From Diploptera punctata (lineage: Eukaryota > Arthropoda > Insecta > Blattodea > Blaberidae), in contig JASPKZ010003417.1 in NCBI GenBank assembly GCA_030220185.1, forward strand, positions 234,501 through 298,500: DNA of 64,000 nt, written 5' to 3'. The notes under the pieces were generated by a model. The model was not told the origin of the DNA, ran no database searches, and worked only from the letters and a program-made list of their open reading frames with translations. Shown in pieces: positions 48,001-60,000 of the stretch (position 1 is the first letter of the stretch; each line of letters begins with the position of its first letter). The position numbers and the translations under genes were made by a program.

Positions 48001-51000
48001 AACAAGTTTTAGGCCTATATGCCTGTTACGATCTCACTAATGAATTTTGTATCCAGCGCTTCCTTGGACTGCCCAAAGATCTCTTCTCTTTTGGACAATA
48101 ACGAAGCGTGACTTTGGTAACTCTATCTGAACTCATTCATCGCAAATGATTCATCCAGTTGTTCTGGTATTTGTGTATGTATTTAATGACTGGTTCTAAA
48201 CGTAGTTCCTTCAAAACATAATCATTTCGTTTGTAATCCCGTTTGGTGTACCCTGCCATGTATCTCATGAATCTCATTTCACTAGAAGTTGTCCTGCTCT
48301 CTTCCCCTTTCCTCAAAGTCCATGCCTCACTGCCGTAGCAAAGTACAGGTCTTGCTAAGGTTTTGTATAACCATACTCTGGTATCTATCTGGACTAGTTG
48401 AAGGTTTCATTACTGAATTTATTATTCCCATGGTTTTATTAAAATTAATAATTTTATTTGATATGTCTACTTCATCCAAATAGATTGATGTGTATCCAAG
48501 ATAGGTAAATGAATTTACTCTTTCCAGTATTTTTGAATCTATTTAAATTTTGCTACATACAAGGTATTTTCCATTAAAAGCTATTACTTTTGTTTTCTCT
48601 GTATTAATTTTCATGTTATATTTGCTGACTATTTTGTTAACATTATATACTGAATATTGTAATTCGGTCCCTGAGGGTGCCACTAATGCTACATCATCTG
48701 CAAAAATTAATGTATCTAATTTCATATTTCTATTCAATTGTATATGTCCATGATGTTGTTCTCTCCATTCTCTATCTGATTCATATATATGATAAATAAA
48801 AGTGGCAATAGAGGGCATCTTTGTCTCACTCCTGTATAAATTTCCTGCCATTGTGAGTTTATTGTCACTTCTTAGTGCAATTAAATTAGATTTGTACAGG
48901 TTATGTATATTTAATATAACTTGTTGTGGTACCTGGTCTGTGGCTAATATTTTTAACAGTTTGTTTCTATGTATATATATTCTTCTTCTTTCTTCCAAGT
49001 ATTAGGTCAAGGCCTGTTACGATCCTATAGAAAATTTTCCCTCCTGCGTAATCCATCCGGGAAATTCACATATAAGATTTGAAAGCATAATAATAGTCCC
49101 TTGGATTGGTTGCTGGCCAAAGGAAGGCAAGACCAGTGATGGGGCTGCCATCTTACAGCCTCTGGTCAGGCTTCTCTGGAGAAGAAAAGAAAATTAAAGG
49201 AAAGAAGAAATGCAAGAAAGGAAAGACTCCCTAGCCTTCGGATGCCCTAATAGCATTGGGGTCGAAAAAACAAGAGTTAACCAGGAAAAGTTAGATAGTA
49301 AAGTTAAAGAGTCTGGTATAAGTAAGTGGAAGAAATACCAGATTGGTTAAAGATAAAAGTAAGGAGCAAAACCCAAGTAAGTGGAAGCAATGTTTTGCTC
49401 AGCTTGGGCACCTTGTGGTCGCCATCCACATATCCCCTAGATGGGGACCCCTGAGGGTATGTTTGGGAATTTTTAACATTATGAGGTTCAATTAATAATA
49501 ATTAAATGAATCGTGATTTATGGCAGTCTAGATAATTACCGGCAAAAAGGAGAAAAAATTGACAGTCGTGAAAATAGCTGACGATGATGACAAAGTGTCG
49601 CCGATACTGTAGTGCTGTGTTTAAAGAAACATAGATGTATGAGGTAAGAAAAAATCACGATTCATTTAATTATTATGTTTCTATGTACTCTATCATAAGC
49701 CTTTTCCAAATCTATAAATATGATATGAGTTTTCACATTGAATTCTCTTTGTTTCTCTATTAATAATTTTAATGAATTTTTACCCATCACAACAAGATCT
49801 TCCTTTCCGGAAACCATTTTGCTCTTCACCAAGAAGTTTTTCATAGTACATGTGTAATTCGTATTAATTATGCTAGCAAATATTTTATATCCTGCATTTA
49901 ATGTACTTATACATCTGTAATTTTTGCAAGATTTTATTTCTCCTTTTCCTTTACGGAAAGAAAACTAAACTATTAAAATGTTTAGTAAAACTAATGCAAC
50001 TAACAATTTCAGAAAATATATACATTTAGAAGAACAAGTACAGGATCATGAATTTTTAAGTTTCCGGTGAACAAGATTTGATCTTGAAGTTCTTCCAACC
50101 TGCACCAGGTGGCAGGAGGAATTTTAAAATCATTAGGACTCAATTCAAACAATTGAAGTTTAATAATTAAATTAATTAAGGTAGAATATGTTTATCACTC
50201 ACCTCATATTGTTCAACATATTCTACCTTAATGAATATACCTCATAGTGAGAATTCCTAAAATAAGTAATTAAATTAATGTTTTTATTACCTCACCTCAT
50301 ATCCTTTTTCTTCTATACTGCAGTTTCGGAGCTTATCTCCATCGTCAGTAGCCTCTGGTCGACCGGTGTTATGTCGTTTCTTGGCGGTTTCCTTCTTACT
50401 TCTATCGGTGGACTGATGAACCTCTGGATCAGGTCAAAATTTGCAGGAGTTTCAAAATTCATGAGTTTGTCTTTTTTGTTTTTTTGGATATGGATTTTTT
50501 CCCAGATTGTGAGTTTCTTTAGTTTATCTGTTTGTTTGATTAGCCTAATCAAATCCATATCCAAAAAAACAAAAAAAGACAAACTCATGAATTTTGAAAC
50601 TCCCGCAAATTTTGACCTGATCCAGAGGTTCATCGGTCCACCGATAGAAGTAAGAAGGAAACCGCCAAGAAACGACATAACACCGGTCGACCAGAGGCTA
50701 CTGACGATGGAGATAAGCTCCAAAACTGCAGTATAGAAGAAAAAGGATATGAGGTGAGGTAATAAAAACATTAATTTAATTATTAAATTAAACCTCATAG
50801 TGTTCTTTCCCTGTGAAAGTTAAATAAATTGAAGTTTAACTAAAAATGGAAAAAAATTGCTTTTAAAACTACTTAGGTGAGAAATTAATATTTTTATGAG
50901 GTGAGGTGTAAAATTTTCTAATTCAGTTATACAATATTTATAAAAATGTGGTTTAGGAACCTAAAATAGTCTTCAAGAACTGTAAAATAGGTTCTAAAAA

Positions 51001-54000
51001 CACCAACAAATGATACCAATCAGATAAGGAGATTTGAGGGAAGACTTGTATAAAACTGAATTTATCAGTGATGATTCCATATCATTTCTGAAGAAGGCCA
51101 TGACACAATGGTGGAAATGTTAGTTGAAAACTCTCGGATGCAGGTAAACCTGAACAATGAACACTCTTAATTTTACTGTATAACTTTTTGTTTATTTCAG
51201 GAACCGATCTTGAGTGTCCTTTGCCAAGTTCTGACCGGTAAGAGCTTTGAACTCATCCTGGCTGTAGCTGCTGTTGAAGGGAAATTGAGGACATTGGTGT
51301 CCAAGTTATTAAAATTCAATGAGTGTAGCAAGCAGACTGGTGGTGAAGGAGGTAAAGCATCGCAGACGAGGGCTATTCTCTTTGATGTCACCTTCCTTAT
51401 GCTCTGCTCTATTGTACATACGTATGGGCAGGAGGTAATGTATAAAAGAAAGGCATTTTAATGACTATTTAACTCATGCCCCAAATGGGAGTCAATGACC
51501 AATCACGTTTCAATGATTTCTGTTTTACAACCAATCAGAGTCGTGTTTCACGAAATATTTATCAGTGTTATAATTACCATATATTAAACAAAGCTCCTCG
51601 TTTTTAATATTCTGAACAGGTCTGACCGTTATTTTGCAGTGACTGAGCCTATAAGAAATACGGCTACCAGATTGTATATATAGTGCATACATGTCAACAT
51701 TTGTAGCAATTTATTATACCACCAAAAAAAGAAACCACTGTTTGACTTTCTTAAATGTATTTTTTCCCAGGTAATAATCCAGAAAAATATAATTGTAATA
51801 TTTACATCATACGACATCAGAAATGAATTAATATACAGATTGATTAATAATGAATGGAGAACATATTTTAATTGACTCACCTCATACATTTTCAAACTTC
51901 TTTGATACCGACGGTTTCAGACAAAATCATGTCCTTCATCAGTCATGGCGTCCATTATGTGTCCATTATGGACGCCATGACTGATGAAGGACATGATTTT
52001 GTCTGAAACCGTCGGTATCAAAGAAGTTTGAAAATGTATGAGGTGAGTCAATTAAAATATGTTCTCCATTCATTATTAATGATATAACCTCATAATGTTT
52101 ACTTCCCGATATTAATTTAAATACAGATTGATGTTTCATTTTTTCTCCACTAGAGAGCATTCTTACAATATTGCGTTCCTTTGGCAATAAATAGTATGAT
52201 CTGGTTGCAGTGATAAACAAAAGAAGCAGTAGAAGCGTACCTATCGTTTCTCATTTGTTTTCAAACATCGCCGTTTGCATTAAATATATAAATATTTTGA
52301 AATAACTACAGTTAAATAATGATTTTGTGAGTAAACAGCTTAATTTTATTCGTTAAATAGTCCTAACAAATGCCACTCTTGATTTCCAAATTCTCTAGAT
52401 AAATTCACTCCTCACTTCGTGAGTCGTGAATTTATCGATAATTTGGAAATCACTCGTGGCATTACTTATGAAAAATTTTCTGAACTAACACAAAAAATTG
52501 AAATAATTAATGGATATTTTTCATTAAGTTATTATAGGAAATATCACTATGAGGTTTGATTTAAAATATAAAATAAAATTTTTTCCACCTCACATTTTGT
52601 CTTCTAATTAGAGTAGTTTCATAACCTAATTGGTTACATCTTAAGTAGTTATACGACCAACATTATGTCGTCCAGAGTACTGCTACCTCGAGACCACAGC
52701 GGTGGACATTTTGATATTGCATTATCATATTTTATTATGCAATATCTTTAGTTAACGAAGCTATAAATCTATCTTAACACATCATCATCATCATCATCAC
52801 TCCAGGGATTAGGCAATTGCCCGTTCCGACTTCATATTGCATCAGCCCAACGTCTTCTAGGTCTTCCAACATCACGCCTTCCTCTTGCTTGATAGTTCCT
52901 GGCTAACAATGGATATCTCTCCTTACTCATTCCATCCATGTGATCAATCCATTTCTGTCTGTAATTCGTGACTTTATCCAATAAAGGCTGTACTTTCAAT
53001 TCTTCTCTTATATCCTCATTTCTTATTCTATCAAGTCTTGTACATCCTTTTACTTGTCTTAGGAACCGCATCTCTGCCGTCTGTATTCTATCCTTCTGTC
53101 TTTTCACTGGAGCCCAAGTTTCACATCCATACAATATTGTGGGAACCGCCATAACATTATACATTTTTATCTTGGTTTCTTTTCTAATTTTATTTTTGAA
53201 TGTTCTCTGTATTGTTCCACACACCGTCTGAAATTTATTTATTTTGGAGTCAATATCTCTTTCCACATTGTAGCCAACATCACAGCCCAAATATTTGAAA
53301 CTAGACACCTGTTCTATACTTTGATTTTCTAAAATAATTTTGGTTCTCGCTCGTAACGCTTCCAGGAGACATTTATCTTACTGAGAAGCTTCATGGAAAT
53401 CAGCCGGATTGTCATCTTAACATAAGAATCAAATGAATCGTGAATTCTTCTTACCTTCTTACCATTTAACCATCTTAACATATTACAATTAATATTTAGT
53501 TTCATAATTTAATCCATATCTTGGTTCAGATATAACGTATAGCTATGATTGGGATATACATAATGAATTAAACCGATATCAAATGATGTGTGGCACCATA
53601 AGAAGAAACCTCCGAAAAACTCAACTCAGGTTTTATAAAATTATGGCTGTTCCTGTTCTTTTATACGGATCTGAATCTTGGGTACTTACAAAAAAAGATA
53701 TTTCACACATTCAAGCCACTGAAATGAAATTTTTAAGATCTGTAAAAGGATGTACACGCATGGATAGATTACACAATGAATCAATAAGAAATGAACTGGA
53801 GATATTTTCAATAATTGATAAACTAGAAGAGCACAAATAGCAATGGAAAGAACATTTAGACAGAATGGACAATACAAGATTACCCAAAAAGATCAACACC
53901 TACAAACCACATGGGAAAAGATCTTTGGGACGGCCAAGGAAACGATGGACTTGAGACCGGAACAGGTCACATTGACCTAATCCTGGAAAGGAAGAAGAAG

Positions 54001-57000
54001 AAGAATTTTATCCATGATTTTCAGTTCCCAAATTGATCCAAAATCATCTTCAAAGTCCACAAAGACTGCTGCAACTGTTTTATGTACATCTAATGAGTCT
54101 TTGATTTCTTGACTTATTTTAGGGCTTGTTCTGTTGTAGAATGTGTTCGAAATCCAGCTTGTGCTGGTAGTATTAGATTATTTTTTTCTAAATACCATAT
54201 AAGTCTTGATTGAACCATTTGTTCCATTGTTTTAGACATTGTGCTTGTCAATGAAATTGGGCAATAGCTATATATATTGTCAGCAGGATTATTTGGTTTC
54301 AAAATTGGGATTATAATAGCTTTTTTTCCATTTTGAGGGTACATTTGTGTTCCACATATGATTGATAATATTAAGGCAGACAGATGATCAGTGCTTTAGG
54401 TCTTAAATTTTTAAGAAATTCTGCAAAGATATAATCAGGTCCCGGCTGTTTTTTAATTTAGTTATAGACCATTTCAATTCTTGTATAGTGAGGTCAGTGT
54501 TGAATATGCTGTCATTATTTATAGTATGACTCTAAATATTCAGCAGTTTTAAAGCATCGTCTACTTATGATGTTTTTTTTTATAATTGATTTAACATTTC
54601 TCACTGAAAGATAAATTATATTTGAAGAGAAAAATTTTCGCCTAGACCGAGACTCGAATCTGGGACCTTTGGCTTTCCGGGCCAAATGCTCTACCAACTG
54701 AGCTACCGAGGCGAGTTATGATCTAGACGCAAAAGAGAAAAATTTGCATCTAGATCGTAACTCGCCTTGGTAGCTCAGTTGGTAGAGCATTTGGCCCGGC
54801 AAGCCAAAGGTCCCGGGTTCGAGTCTCGGTCTAGGCGAAAATTTTTCTCTTCAAATATACATCATCTACTTGCTTGTGATTAATGATAGCAATTATATCA
54901 ACACATCTACACCCCCAAATTTGAAAATCAAGGGGTGTACCCTTATTGTCCTATGTTCAAAATTCCCCATAAATAAATTAGCTAAAAAAGGGGAGGTGGG
55001 GTTTCCCATCGAAAGACCAGAATTTTGTTTGTAGAATTTTCCATTGTACATAAAAAAAAACATTTGATCTATGCGTAATCTGATTAAAGTTATATATTCC
55101 TTTATTCTTTCCTTGTCTGTTTGGTTTTTGTTCAGTCATTTTTTCAAAATTTTCGAAGTGTTCTTTCTGGGGATGCTGGGAAACAGTGAAACAACATCAA
55201 AGGAAACTAATCTATTAGTTGGGTTTAAATGTATTTTATCTAATCTTTCTACCAATTGATATGAATTATCTATTGCTAGGTTATCAAACCCCCCCCCCCA
55301 TTGTTTTTAATTCACCACATATTCTATTTAGATATATGGTATGTGGACGACCCTCTGTTGTTGATAATGGCCTCATTCTATTTCCTTCTTTGTGGATCTT
55401 TTGTAGACAATTTTAGATCTTTTTCATGTCTAATTGAGTCAGTTATATACATATTTTTTTACCTCATATTTTGCTTTCTCACCTGGAACATGTTTCGGAG
55501 GACATCTCCTTAATTTTGAGTCAAAAACCTACTTCTGAGTTGACTTTAGGAAAGTCTTGCGGTGGTCACAGAAGCCTCACAATTAAATCCTTTTTTCCTG
55601 GCAAACCTAAAAAAAAACTTTATTTTTTTCCCCCCTACTTTTTCTGTATGTAAAAGATATTGTTTCCCTCTGGAGGGTAGAGAGAATATATGAGATTGAG
55701 ATTAACGTTGTTCAACACAGCAGTCAGTTTCTGGCTGAGTATGGCAAAGATGTTGCAGGTGAGAAAACACATTGAGGTGAGATGTATATTTCCAGTTCAG
55801 TCTCTAAGAGCATTTTAATCAGTATTATTAAGTAGCTATGTTATTTTTTTAAGGTGGTATTATCAGAGGAAGGAGGTGATTCGTTCTTTGAACAGTGGGT
55901 TAGAGAATGTATGGTAGAACGAGGACGTCCAAAATCACCTGATCAGATGTTGCAACTCTGCGACCCAGCAAAAGTAGATGCTTTGTTAGCCCAATTTAAT
56001 TCTTCAGATGGAGATTTCAAAACTAGGTATGTTAAATCTGAAATATTCATTAAATATAAATGAACTCATTGTAATACAATGAAAATTACTCCTGTCGCGG
56101 CATTTGTATGCATTAAAGTACAATGACGGGCTCTCCCATCATAGAGCAGCTGATTTATAATATATGTGCTGCATTACCAACCATACTAATAGTAGTTTGG
56201 GCAATTCTTTAATAAATAGCAGCTGTTGGTTTTTCTCGTCCCGCGCTGTAGCCGAGCGGTTAAGGTAGGAAGCCTTGGTGCAGAGCTACGGGACTTGCGC
56301 TGGTTCGAGTCTCCATGGGGGAAGAAATTTTCTCATGGTATTTCGGCCAGTATGGGACCGGTGCCCACCCAGCATCGTGAGGCAATTGGGTAGCTACAAT
56401 AAGTAGCGGCTCCAGGTTGAGGAACCAGCTATAACGGCTGGGGGACTCGACATGCTAACCACATGTCACCCCTACACTGGCTGTTGATCATCTACCTCTG
56501 TGATTGACACATGTGGATGTGAAGGGCCAGCAGCCGGCTGGTAAAAGGGCAACCGCTGAAAAGTGGAAAGACCCTCTATCGGAATCGGTTTTTCTCTTGA
56601 GTTGGAGCAAAGATACAAAGAAAATTTGCATTTAGATTGGAGGCCTTGCATTGCTCAGTGGCAGAGCATTAGTGTATAAAGTTAAATGTCCTGGGTTTAA
56701 ACTGCGGTCTATGTATATAGTTATCTTTTTTTAAAATCAAAATCAAAGTGGAAGGTAACACTATGAGGTATTTACATTTATGAATGAGTTGGAGAAATTG
56801 TTTTTAATATCTCACCTCATAATGGTGTTAACAGCAACATTTTGACAATTGGAGTTTGACTGAAGATGGAAGTAAAATTATACTTTTGAAACCGGTATCG
56901 TGAAAATGTGCACTTTATGAGGTGAGATATTAAAAACATGTTCTCCAACTCATTCACAAATATATTTTCTATTCAAACATAATCTGTTAACGTATTGAGT

Positions 57001-60000
57001 ACATGATTTATCTGCTAATATAAATTGAATAAATAATAAAATAATAAAAATAATCTTACTTGTGTCTGGTGTAATGCCAGGGTTGACGAATGTGTAGGTC
57101 TGTGATATATAACAATGCTGCATGAGAAGACCTTTTGCACTATATTGAATGAATATGAGAAGCAAACATTTAAACCTGTTATTATTATAATTCATTGGCA
57201 ATAAGGCTTTTAATTGGCTTGCACCATTTTTTCATGCTTCCCAGTAGAGACCTGGAATTTCCTTTGTGAGTTCCTTTCCAGCAGTTTATATGCTAAGAAT
57301 TATTTCTTGTCATTGAATATTGTGCATTTGGCATCATCAACTATTTCCCGCGCCGTAGCCGAGCGGTTAAGGTAGGAAGCCTTGGCGCAGAGCTACGGGA
57401 CTTGCGCTGGTTTGAGTCTCCATGGGGGAAGAAATTTTCTCATGGTATTTCGGCCAGTATGGGACGGGTGCCCACCCAGCATCATGAGGCAATTGGGTAG
57501 CTACAATAGGTAGCGGCTCCAGGTTGAGGAACCAGCTATAACGGCTGGGGGACTCGACATGCTGACCACATGTCACCCCTACACTGGCTGTTGATCATCT
57601 ACCTCTGTGATTGACACATGTGGATGTGAAGGGCCAGCAGCTGGCTGGTAAAAGGGCAACCGCTGAAAAGTGGAAAGACCCTCAATCGAATCGGAATGTA
57701 GATCTTTTCTCAAACAGTGAGTTCTTTTGTTTTTCTATTTGTTTTAATATTATTTACCCTTTTTTTTTCGATAAGATGTTTTTCAGACCATGCATGGGCA
57801 GCCACTGCAGATTTTTCTACTTCCCCTTTCATGACATTCATGAGATGTTCTTTCACTCTAGTTTTCAAATTTCTCTTAGTTTTTCCTATGTAGAATTTCT
57901 CACATTTAATCTGATAAATCCCTGATTTGTTTTCTTCTTCTATTTTCTCATTTTTGTTAGGTATAATCAGTCTACTGAATGCTATAGTCATTTTTGGGTG
58001 CCAACCTTATGTTGAAATTTTTTTTTTAATTTTGAAACTCGTGGGAACTTTCTGAAATCTAAAGCTCTGAAACTAGTTTAAATTAAAATAAGAAGAAAAA
58101 TATGAAGTAAGTGATTAAATTTTACCTAAAATCCTTTTAATGATATTAAATAAACATCATAGTGTTACTTCCTAAAAATATCAATAAAACAATGAATTTA
58201 TAATGTTTTGCAGCCAAGTGAAGTGGCATGAAGTCTGTCTGCATGTACCTGCTGCTATTAAGGAAGTGCTGTTAGCTTGGGAGCACGGTGCAGTGACTGC
58301 CAATGATGTTAAGAGAATTCTGGATGCCATGAGGTCTCGTATGTGTTGTCTGCCTGTTTGTGCAGCTGCTTGGTTGTGTAGTTACATGCAGGTTTGTTTG
58401 TGCAACTCTTATTTTCTTTCTTTTTTTCCCCCCCCCCCTCAATGAAGGAAAAACTTAACTTTTCCACAAAATGTTTGTCTTCTAATTAAGAAATTATATT
58501 GTCAAATTTAACAAATTATAAACTTATATTTCAACAATGTCCACCGCTATGGTCTCAAGGTAGCGTGTTGCCTTGTCACACAGTGGGCCTGGGTTCGATC
58601 CCCGGTCGGGGCAGTTTTTCTGGGTGAGGTTTTTATTGAGGTTTTTCCTCACCTGTAAGACAAATGTCAGGAAAACTTTAAGGCCCAAATGGTCCCCAAA
58701 ATCATATGGCCATCATTATCATCCTTCACCGGTGTGGAAAGCAACGGGAAGCTACACACCTACAATTCCCTAGTAAAGCTGCAAGCATAGAATGAAAATG
58801 CTATGATTGCAGTGAAGGACCTGCCTTTGGGCAGAATTACTATGGATGGATTTCAACAATGTGATAGACTGGTTTGTATGCTGTATAATTTCTGAAATAT
58901 GTATGCAATAAGCTTGAAAAATTGTAATCAATGGTAAAGAGAAAAATTTCTACCTGAACCGGGAATCGAACCCCAAACCTTAGCACGGAAAGCTAAAGGT
59001 TCGGGTTTTGATTCCCGGTTCAGGCAGAAATTTTTCTCTTTACCATTAATTACAATAATTTAATTGTGTTCATTAATTTACTTATTTCTATCATAGTAAT
59101 AGCTTTAGCTTCTTAATATTAATAAATGAGTTGGAGAAAATGTTTTAACATCTCACCTCACAAAGTTGCATGTCTTCATGATACCGGTTTCAAAAGTATA
59201 GTTTACTTCCATCTTCAGTCAAATTCCAACGGAACATGCGAAGCATGGACTCTTACTTTAACCTTTACACTGCTACGAACGGGTATATCCGTTGGCAAAG
59301 AAAATGCTTGCTGTGCAATGGATGTGTATATCCATTCTCAACTCCAAACGCCTGCTAGTTATATAATACGTATTGCATTGACTGCCATCTCCTAGGAACC
59401 TAAATAAACTGCTTCCATATTTCTCCCTGCATTGAGCAAGGAGGGTTTTAAAGGCTGGAAATATCTCAGCAGTGAAAAGGTTAAGGGAGGAAAAAAATTA
59501 CGAGTATTTGAGAATAAAGTTCTTAGGAAAATTTTTGGGCCAAAAAGAGATGAACAGACAGGTGAATGGAGAAAACTACTTAATAGTGAGCTACCTGATA
59601 TGTATAAGAAGCCAGATATAATAAGAACAGTTAAGTCTTGTAGACTGCGATGGGCAGGACATGTAGAGGTGCATGGAAGCTTCTTGTAGGAAAACCAGAG
59701 GAAAAACGCCCAGTTGGTAGACCAAGAATGAGGTGGGAGAATAACATTATGCACGATTGAGGGAAATAGGATATACAGGGGATGATTGGAAAACATTAGC
59801 TCAGGATAGGGATGTATGGACGACTTATGTCCATGTGGCCATGAACCTACGGGTTCAATAGAGCCATTGAGTGAGTGAGTGAGTGAGTTAGTTATCTTTC
59901 TATTTCTAACTTTTTACACTGGAACAGAAGCGATCTATTAGTGTAATCACTACTGGAGCAAGGGGAAGTGGGGTTTTGAATTATCTTAAACCTATGTTGC

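Larger units (their letters stand above)
47985..49960 (-). pseudogene. Non-LTR retrotransposon RT, split by later insertions
   Basis: Minus strand. 49844-49662 has [17 protein letters not shown], and 48998-48543 has [15 protein letters not shown] and the catalytic [14 protein letters not shown]. The C-terminal part continues decayed to 47985. Between the RT blocks lie an R5 repeat (48978-49475) and a PLE arm (49478-49668). A different lineage from the RTE copy at 12237. Confidence 0.75.
51843..52120. mobile_element. PLE hammerhead palindrome with TSD
   Basis: ATACAGATTG at 51833-51842 and 52121-52130 is a 10-bp TSD. Arms 51878-51957 and 51966-52047 are near-perfect inverted copies joined by about 8 bases. 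Right end TATGAGGTGAGTC, inverted spacer, AACCTCATAATGTTTACTTC. The left outer terminus before the spacer is missing. No coding. Confidence 0.85.
51463..52468 (-). repeat. Unclassified repeat R3, copy 3, split by a PLE palindrome
   Basis: Inverted copy of 5627-6280, interrupted at 51843-52120. Its hairpin end at 52385-52460 is the best preserved (AATTCTCTAGATAAATTCAC and GTGAATTTATCGATAATTTG). Confidence 0.6.

Noticed and set aside
50278..50736. 152- and 161-codon ORFs on both strands
   Set aside because: They are the two arms of one PLE palindrome read through the loop; the hydrophobic half is the antisense of the PLE C-terminus, not a membrane protein.
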